NCBI GenBank assembly: GCA_023055505.1
Contig: JALIRH010000014.1
Coordinates: 14,162,501 to 14,226,500, forward strand
DNA from: Callipepla californica brunnescens
Taxonomy: Eukaryota; Chordata; Aves; Galliformes; Odontophoridae
Direction of reading: 5' to 3'
Length of the DNA: 64,000 nt
The position numbers were made by a program, and so were the translations under genes. The number at the start of each line of letters is the position of its first letter. Position 1 is the stretch's first letter. Below the pieces are notes generated by a model. The model did not search any database. It was not told the origin of the DNA and worked only from the letters and a program-made list of their open reading frames with translations. This document shows, piece after piece, positions 55,101-64,000 of this stretch.

Positions 55101-58100
55101 GGCTGACTGCAAACTGTACAGCTCCTTAATTAATGACTTGCTGGCTTCTTTCTCAAACCAAGGCTCTTCTGCTTAGACTATTCCAGTCACATACACTCCT
55201 GAAACAGCTTCAGCTTTTAGAGGTGCAGTCCAAGAGATGAATAAATAACAATAAGCTCCTGCTGGAATGCGTTCAGGAAACATTTGATAGGAACTAATTT
55301 ATTTTACTTTATTATTGAGTGAGCTAATATATAAACTTACCTAACATAACAGCAGATTAGCTGAGGCATTCACTTTCTCTTAGTGTTTGATTACGTTACT
55401 AAAAGCCTCAAGTCTATTTTTGGAGAGGGAGTTATGTAAGAAAGATACTTTTTTAACAAAAAGTAGAAGATATTTTAAGGGTTTCCTGGCATAAAAGCAT
55501 ACTGAAATAGTCCTGTGTCCTCCAAGCCCTTAAAATACTGGCTCCTTAGCTGAGCTTCACCTCAAAAACCTTACATTTTTGCTTGGATTTAAGATATATC
55601 ACTGGAAGCTGGAATAAAGCTAAGGTGTACCTGAAGCACTTTGGATGCCTGCACACAGTCTCTACTTGGCACCAGAAAGTGGCCAGGCAGCTTGGGGTAG
55701 CAGGGAACCAGAGAGGGCAGAAGAGCTCTGCCAAAAATTTTGGCCTGGCTGTAAATAGTCACTGCTGCAGTAAGCCCTTTTGCTAGAAACTGCATTTGTA
55801 TTACTAACAAAACAGCTATGATGGTTGGGGTGAAACCTAGGAGGACCATGATGTGCTTGCTGGCTTTGGGAAGTGGACTGGGTTCCCAAGGTATGAAGGA
55901 AAGGAAAGGAAACCTTCAGTGATATGCATCCACTGTGGAGGTCTCCTTCATTTTTAGAGGAGTATTTTTTGTGGTGGTTGTTTGATTTGTCAAATAAATA
56001 TCTCCAAACTGGGTCCTGAACTTCCAATTGAGAGCCAGTCGGAGGTCTCTCTGTATTTGGATGAAATGAATGTGCCACTCTTGGCAAGGGAAGAAATACG
56101 GTAATTTTCTCAGAAAATCTACCTCTGTTTCGTAGAAACAACTGCAAACTGAGCACGGGTAATTCTCTGAAATTTGTATGGGCTGTCCAGATGCTAAAGA
56201 AATATAAACGGAGATCCAGCTTACGCGTATCAGGAGAAAATGAAAGTTGAGTGTGTCGTATGCTTGAGCTGTTTTATTTGTGCAGCACTCATCCTGGCAG
56301 TCTTTCTGCCCCTTCAATTTTGTGAGAAGATGACACAGTTTCTTCGAGTGGTTTTATGGAAATTAAACTTTTTATTACTTAAAAAGGACAAAGCCTTCAT
56401 GGAATATGCTGGTACGTTTAACAGCTGGAACAACAGTATATTTAATTGCAGCACATATAAATTGAGAAATAGTTGAGTTTAAAAAAGATGTGTCTGCAGT
56501 GTCAGTAATCAGCGATCGAGGGTTTGGCCAGTGAAAGCAGATATACAATTACTAGGAGAGAAAATATATGAAGAAGGAACCCACAGCTTGGTGAAAAAAA
56601 AAAAGAACATATTTATGCAATTTCTTTTGATGTATTTAAGGAAGCATTTAAATGGGTGAAACTGGCCAATGTGTGAAAGAGAGTGTTCAGATGTAGCAGG
56701 TCACCTCTGAGACAGAGAAGGTCAAGTGATACTGAGCACTAACAATGTCCCCAAAGGCTCAATGGGATAATGTGAAGAAAGAAGCATCATTAAAAAAAAA
56801 ATAGAGGATGGAGTGCACCAGACAGAGCTGGCAGCAGCTAATTTCTGGCCTGAATGCTAATGCAAAGCACCATGACATACCCAGTGCTGTTTTGGGAATG
56901 GTGGCAGAGGAGAGTGCATGGCACAGAGTGCCAAGCTGTGCTGTCAGGCTGCCGAGTGGCCACGGGTACACCCATGTGTTCCATGTCTCCCCATGTATCC
57001 CATGTCTTCCTCTCCTTGCTGCGTATAAATAGAGATAACAGTGTTCTGACACACCCCACACTCAGATTCTGAACCCAGCTTCTCCTTTCTGTGATCCCTA
57101 TATACAATCCATCCGTCTTTGTCACTGACCAAAAAAATACTTTGCTGCCATTTGTGAATGCCTTCCTGTGCGTGTTAGACCTGCTCCTTAACCAACAGCA
57201 GCCCAGCATCCCCCAGCTCTTCCTCACAGCACAGCCAGCCCAGGCTGCATCAAGGTGCTTCTCTCCCACCCCGCAGCCTGGTGCTTGCCCTCACCTTGCT
57301 GACACCCACGGCTTTGGCTGCACTCTCAGGAATTGGTTAAATCCAGTTCTACCTACAGCCGAGGGGCTCCTGGGGGCAGGGATGCTGTGTGGAGAACAGG
57401 CAGCGTGAGACAAATATAGCAGCTGTCAAGGGAGGCTTATTTGAAGCACGTCCCCCCAAACCCACCAGTCTGTTATTCTGGCCATGGATTTGTCCTTCAG
57501 TGTTTGTTTTTTCCTCGTCGGGGAGTTTGAAAGACCCATTTCTACCACTGTGAAGCCTCAGCTGTCATATCGGCTTTCCTCTTATTGCAAGCTACGCACT
57601 GAAGCACTGTGCCCTTTCATATCAAATACATCATTAACACAGATCCTTTTTCCCCATCAGAACCGAGCGCTGGGTGCAGAGGCTCAGTGCTCCAGCAGCA
57701 CAGCCATCCTGAGATATCCCCACCCTGCCTGCACCCGCTTGGGGCTGCCCCACGACTGCGACCCACGGGCACCAAACCCAGCACTCAGTAATGGACACCC
57801 AGATCAATTTAACTCCCACGTCTTTCTGTGATCAAGTAGCATGCCACTATTTATTTAATCCTCTTTGGAAACTGCAAACAGAAGAGTCATGTCTATTTTC
57901 AGGCATTTCAAATTCATTACATTCCTGCGCTCATGGAGAGATTTATATATTTGGTACAGAAAAACCCATGTAGGGAAGCAAACCACAAACATCTAACATG
58001 CGAATCAGGAGCAGCCATAAATGCTGCACTTCCCAGACAGAAATTTCCCAAAGGATCACAGCTCCCAGTATGCTCTGATACCAAGGCATTTCTGCACCAG

Positions 58101-61100
58101 GTGCTTACTTGCATCCAAACAGGAGCAAATATGGCACAGCTGCTCCTTAATCTGTAATATTTGGTGCAGCTGCTGGCTTGCAAGTGGAACTAGTGAAAAA
58201 GTGGGTGCTGGGCAGCAGGAGCTTCCCCACCTGGAGATACATATATGTGCAGGACAGGTTGCTCTGAAGGTGAGATTGTAATAGCAGTTCCATGCTTGGT
58301 GTTAACACCATGAAGAGGGATGGAATTACAGCATGCCCTGGGTGTCTGTATGTGAAATGCCTTTAAATTGCTCCTGTTCCTTTACCCGGATTGAAGTGGC
58401 TGGTTGAGAAGCAAGGGAGCTGAGGCAATAAATCCTTTTTCCTCTTGCATCTGATTTAGGAAATCTTAAAAATAGAAGATCTTGTCTCCTCTCCAGACCT
58501 GTTCAGAGCTAAGGGCTTGGGTGCATGTTTGTACGAGATGTATGTGCGTGTCTGTAAAAATCCTCACCTCCTCTTCTTCTACCCCGCATGCATTGGAACA
58601 CACTGCAGCACTTGAAATTCTTCAGTCAGGGAAAGAAGAAAAACACACCAAAAACACCCTGGAGGATGATCAAAGGTGAATGAGAAGTTTGGCCACAGAG
58701 CAGACCCCAGCGGAGATAGCAGCTCTTTAAGGCTTTCAAGCAGCTGACAAGAAACCATCAGTGAGTATTTGTGGTCAGGGATAAAGAGAAACATCCTTTT
58801 GAACATATCCAAGCGTGAAACCTCCGTAGTAGTTACCTTATAATGTTATCCCTCCATGTCAAACCATGTCATTTTTTATGGAAAAAAAAACCCTGATTTA
58901 TATATGACAGCAGCAACTTTTTACAGCCCTCGGGGACTGTAACTTCAATAGCTGAGATCCGAGGGTAGAACTGCAGTCTGTGACCCCATCACAAATGGCA
59001 GTGCGAGGGAGACAAGTGTATGTTCTTGCTCCTGTTACCAGCCCTTAGTAAGTACTACCTGCAAGTGCAAGCAATTTGCTTTCAGACCTCAATAAAAATC
59101 GTCACTGCAGAACAGCAGGGCTGTTTTTACTTTTTTTTTTTTATCCTGGCTTCCTCATCCTTTAAAATAGAATTCTTCTGAAAGTAAGATTTGCTTTGAT
59201 GCCTGGAAACTCTTAAGGGTATTTATTTATGGTTTGAGAACATTTGTGTTATAAAATGAATGTGCATGTATTTGCGTTCCTAGAGTTCTGAGAGCTGTGC
59301 TCCTGTGAAAGGCAGCAGTCCTTTAAGAAAGAGGACCCAGTTATGGAATGGTTCATCTGTACCAGAGCCTACTCCTACCCAAGGTCTGAAAGACCTCAGG
59401 GCAGAAGTCAGAGGGGGCAGCCAGCAGATGGGGGTGCCCCAGTGGTCTCAAGAGCAAACCACAAGAAAGCATCATCACCTGGTGTGGGCAGCGGTTGGGT
59501 GGTAATGCCAATGATCAGAGGTCATGGGGAGGAGTGGTGCTGGAGGAAGAGACTGAGTCACATGCGCTGGGGTTAATTACATGGTGGATGTTGATGAACT
59601 GGGCAGAGAGCTTGAAATCTACTGAGGATTTGTAACGGGAGTTTTATCTTCATACCTATTCTGTTATTGATCGAAATGGTAGTCAGCAGATGTTCGGACC
59701 CCATTGATCAGCTTAGATATATTAATGGTGGTTGTATTCTAAATAGAGTTCAGTGTCCTAGGGGAACTCTTCCTTGTCTTTATTTTTATTTTCCTGTCAC
59801 CATGGCAATGTATATGTAAACATTTCTTATTTAAAAATATTTAATATGAGAGCAGATCTAAAGTATTTTGGAATTTAAGTGCTGGGATCAGAATAACATG
59901 GGTGATGTTTTGACATGAGCTGAAAATACATCCAAAGGCTCGTTTCCAGCATGCTGACAAAATATATAAATTAGCCTGGCGAGGGTCTGGCTCTCACCGC
60001 TGCTCAGTGCAGAGTCCTGATCCAGACGAGCAGCCACTGCCCCAGATACTCAGTGAATCATCCTTTTTCCAGCAAAGATTTTTACCTGTAGATATCGAGA
60101 TGAGGACTGCAGGGAAGCCAGCAGTTCACTGCCTCTGAAGCTGGTGATAAATTAGCACTGCCCTGTGTCTGGCTGCTGCAGTGGCAGCCGAGGAATCCCC
60201 ACTGTGGCCTTAGTGCTGTTGGTATGAAGGGAGGGAGCAGTCACCCCACCCCCCCAGGGAAACAGCAGGGAAGGGCAGCGCTTTCTAGGAGCTGGCACTG
60301 AGCACCACATCTCGTATATCCCCGTGCCAGCACTCTCCTCTAAAGGAATCATTCAACGTCCTGGATACAACAGATTTGGGAGAAAACCTAGTGCAAGATA
60401 AAGCAGTTTTAATTTTAGAGCTGTGATGGTTAATGCAAATGAGAAGGGATGGACACGAAATGTCCTTGAGAAGTACTGAAAATGAGAAAAGCCAAGTTTA
60501 TTTAGGGATGCCTCTTCTTATGGATGGATAACATTCAGCCTTAAGTGTGAAAAGATGTAGGATTTAAATAACCATCTAAAGAAAGATGTTTTCTTTGGGG
60601 ACACAGCAATGACTTGAAAACAAACCACCACCACCACGAAGAGGTCACTTTTATTTAGTTACATATTAATTTGGGGGCTGAAGTGTCATTCCTAATTTTA
60701 GACGTGTGTTTTTACCAGTACTGAGAACACTGGCCCTGATAGCACCAAAGGCACAGACACACCACAGGAAGAAAATTAGGAGTGTGATTTCTCTTAAAGC
60801 AGTACAGATCCCGTGATTTACATGTCTAATTCCTACAGATGCTCTGGAAAATCCCACTTTAAACATTCGTCAAGCATGCTGGGGCTGCTGGTGGCAAGTG
60901 CTGTGCAAATTCAAAGCATTAATATTATTGCTTAGCTATTGTAGCTGGAATACAAACAGGCCTCCGTGTCTTGAAATGTCATTTGAAAAAAAACAAATCT
61001 TCCCTTAGAGAGATCAGCTTTCTTTTTCCAGGAACTCTCTGCTCCCAGGCAGACCTCCGGTGCTGAGGGGAGATTCATTCACGTTCCTGTCTCATCTCTT

Positions 61101-64000
61101 CTTACAGAGACAGAAATCTCCCAGAGGAACGTATGTGGCTGCTGTAGTGTTGGATTTTATTCCTGCTCCTCGTTTGTGCTGTCCTGCAGCTCAGGCTAGC
61201 ATGCTTCTGTTAATAAAATGCCAAAGATCAAGATGGTTTTGGAAATCAGGTCAGCTACTGTGTCTCATTTTTAGCTGTTCTAATTACCCCATAGCACAGC
61301 AAGAGACACACAGTGACCCCAGAAGGCTTTCCTTTAGAGCAAGACATGCTTCTCTGTGTTGCTAGAGAAGAATAAAGGGGTAGGTTTTTCTTCTTCGAGC
61401 TATTAATTTTGTAAATCATTCCAAACAACCTCTCACCTGGATCACTCCACCTCCCCCAACTGCAGCTGGTGGTGGAGCATCCTTTTAGCTAATGGGAAGC
61501 CCTCAATCACTGCCAGCTGACACTGCCCCTGGTCTCCATCCTGCAACTTCCACCTTCCCAGATGTTACATAGCCACGCTTTAGTGAGCTATCAATTAAAG
61601 GAACGTAGTTACCCTAAGGTGTGTTGGAGGAAGGTTCTACCCTCATCTCGCTTTCTTAATGCTATACTACATGTTTTCATGGAGCCTGGAACCTGAATGT
61701 ATACTGAGCTGCAGGTAAGCAGCAGTCTGTGGGCTAAACTGGTGCTGAATGTTTTCATTCACAGTGTTTCCCTCCTATAGATTTCGAAGAAGGGGTGAGA
61801 TCACCTTTCAGTTTGCTCCTTGGCTCCTCTAAGTGCCCTAGGACAGCCTGCTGGGAAATGGCATCTGTGTCCCAGGAAACAAAAGGTAGGTTGAATGTTT
61901 TTTTTTCTTTTCCTTTGTGGGTTCTTACAGATATGAGCCCTGTATTATTATTTTTTTAATATATCTTTGTTGTGATTGCTTATCATCCTCTGTAACCACA
62001 GTTATTGTTTGTGGGCTGCTTGGTTGTATAAAGAAATCTGGTGATATATGGTCAAGCTAATTCACTTACTAGTGGAAACTTTTTCTTATGCTGGCATTCT
62101 GCCTGCAGTCATTACACTTGAACTTTGATATGCTGTTTATAAAACATAACTCTGCTCACTTCCAGAGCAATCAATAAAGCAGCTCCTGGTAGACAGGTGC
62201 CAACTGCTTTACGGAGAAGTTCAACACCTATTGTACTGAGAGCTCTGAAAATAAAAAGTGTTGAACAGAGGATGAAAGATGTTTGATCCTGGAGAACAGA
62301 AAGCAGTTGACCTTCTGTGTCTGCTGCATCCTCCTGGCACGGCTGTCTCACTGCAGTGGGCCACATGATGCACTTGCGTAGGACCAGATTTATGCTCAGA
62401 ATTAGTAAGGGGAATCTTGTGGCTTCTTCCTCTGTAGTCTACACTTCTAAACAATTCAGGTCCTTCTTTTGCTTAGGGCAGATTTCTTTTGGTGGAGTTC
62501 ACAGGAGTTTGTAGTGGTTTATGCTGGTATCGGAACAGGATAACTTACAGGAGCAGGGGTTTGGAGAGGGGGGAAAAAAAAGGACTGGGGAGAAGTAGAT
62601 AACCTTCAACCAGCTTTGTTGTAACTGCATAAGAATGTGGTTGTTTTTCTGGGTGAAGGAGTGAAGGTAGGTGAGGGGCAATGATGACTGGTGTTGAAGG
62701 GTTTGGACAATAGTAGCTAGTGTTCTTCAGGTGACCTGAATGAAGATTTGCTGCAATTATCCTTGGTTAACTGAAGACCTCTGGCTGATTGTAGAGCATC
62801 TACACGACACAAAACAAAGCGTTCTGTTTCCTCCTGCATAGAAATGTCTTACTTCCCTCCACGTCTCATCTGCACACCCCAGATGTACAGCAGCCAGGCA
62901 GGTTGCCCCGGGCTCTGTGCCTTACTGAGGTGCTAACTGGGTATTCTTGCAAGTATAGAAGACTGTCAGTTAATTCACTTTAATGAAATGTCACCAGAAA
63001 GGGAAATAGAGATCTTTGCTTCTACAACTACATAAATGGGCCTGGTATGAGAAGTTTAGTCAGCTCCTCTGCTTAGGAGAACAGAATTTTCTGAAGAGCA
63101 AAGCGATGTGTTAAACAACAACAGTATTGGCTGAATGACACAAATAATTAATCAGCGCTACTTCGGGAACACTTTGAACTTCAGTTAGAAATAAGGTTGT
63201 TAAATTCCAGCTGGCCAGCATGGACTGGAAGGATCCAAACAATGTTCTGTTGAAGCACTTGCTTCAAATCAACCAGAGCCCTTTGGACAGTAAAAATGAG
63301 GTTGTTTTTTTTTTTTTTTACCTCGCCATTGCAGTTTCACCCTGGTGAAACTGAGATGATCCAACCTTTGTTTCTGATGGCTACTTTCAATCAATGGCCA
63401 TCAATCAATCTCCAGCAAGACCAATTACATTCCTCCATATTACATTTCCAGTCATTTCACAATTGCCTTTTGTACCGTATTTGAACCATTTAAGCTTGTG
63501 GTAAGTGCCAATCCTGGTAAACTAAGTCTTGCTTCAGTATATTATGGTTGATTTGCAGTGCTTCTTGCTGTTACTATACCTTTTTGTCATGGAAAATGAG
63601 GTGTATGCTGTATTATTAACTATTGAGCTTTTACACATTTTTAGCATTAGAGTTTCTGCTGACAGCAAATGTTACAGTTTAGGATGCAAATGGCTTCCAT
63701 TATAAAAATCTGACTCAAGATTCTCATTGTTAGCCTTGGGGTGAAAATTGTCTCCAAGCAGAATGAAAGCGAGAAAAAAAATAATTTGGCCTATGCCAGT
63801 GTTTTTATTGTAGAATCTGCTTCGAGTCCTCTGTGAAGTTACAGAAACCTTAGCTTTTAATAAACATTGGCAACTGAAAAAACATGCTCTGCAAGCAGCA
63901 GAACGAGCATAGAATGACTTCTCAGTAGTGAGCAGAAGTTGTTGAGCTGCTTTCAGAGCCAGGATAGTGCTGTGAAGCCAGCAGTACAGTCAGGTTCCAG
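52175..64000. other. Non-coding stretch, no recognised gene
   Basis: Moderately A/T-rich with several low-repeat blocks and homopolymer runs (A at about 52829, T at about 59130 and 63303). No CpG island, coding exon or RNA gene is recognised. It may be the upstream or first-intron territory of the next gene. Confidence 0.6.

Overview
This is vertebrate nuclear DNA, most likely from a bird and probably a galliform such as chicken. The evidence is a compact intron-exon gene whose product is almost identical to mammalian JNK2, plus several relics of CR1 LINE 3' ends, the typical avian interspersed repeat. The species call is inference; the gene call is secure.

The only gene I can support is MAPK9 (JNK2, c-Jun N-terminal kinase 2) on the + strand. 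It fills roughly the first 20-27 kb. A CpG-rich promoter with CRE-like, inverted CCAAT and TATA-like motifs and a non-coding first exon lie in positions 1-389. The ATG is in exon 2 at 4030, and the stop of the long form ends at 19692. The coding exons are 4030-4151, 7760-7889, 8983-9041, 9667-9805, 11305-11470, then either 12447-12518 or 12764-12835, then 16457-16639, 17643-17767, 18253-18316, 18820-18891 and 19550-19692. They join in frame to 1275 nt (424 residues plus stop). All kinase landmarks are intact: glycine loop, K55, E73, HRD D151, DFG D169, TPY 183-185 and the CD docking acids.

Two isoform switches can be read directly from the sequence. First, two 72-nt mutually exclusive exons (beta-type, then alpha-type) both end at a GTATCCTTC donor. 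This matches the U12 (minor) spliceosome consensus, and a U12-like branch site sits just before the common downstream exon. Because the second exon has an ordinary U2 acceptor, the two exons should not be joinable. Second, the last exon has tandem acceptors 5 nt apart. The downstream one gives the 424-residue form; the upstream one shifts the frame to a 382-residue form ending AQMQQ.

After the stop, an A/T-rich 3' UTR-like tract carries several poly(A) signals, a TG/AG microsatellite and a short tandem duplication, up to a strong signal near 27.02 kb. From about 27.05 kb to the end (37 kb) I find no coding exon, CpG island, tRNA or other RNA gene. I see only CR1 fragments (37.8, 38.1, 40.1-40.3, 41.8, 44.9-45.0, 51.6 and 52.1 kb) and some A/T-rich non-repetitive blocks that could be conserved non-coding elements. 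I found no new multi-gene system. The best candidates for a second look are the minor-spliceosome exon switch, the tandem acceptor, the overlapping upstream ORF at the start codon and the promoter architecture.
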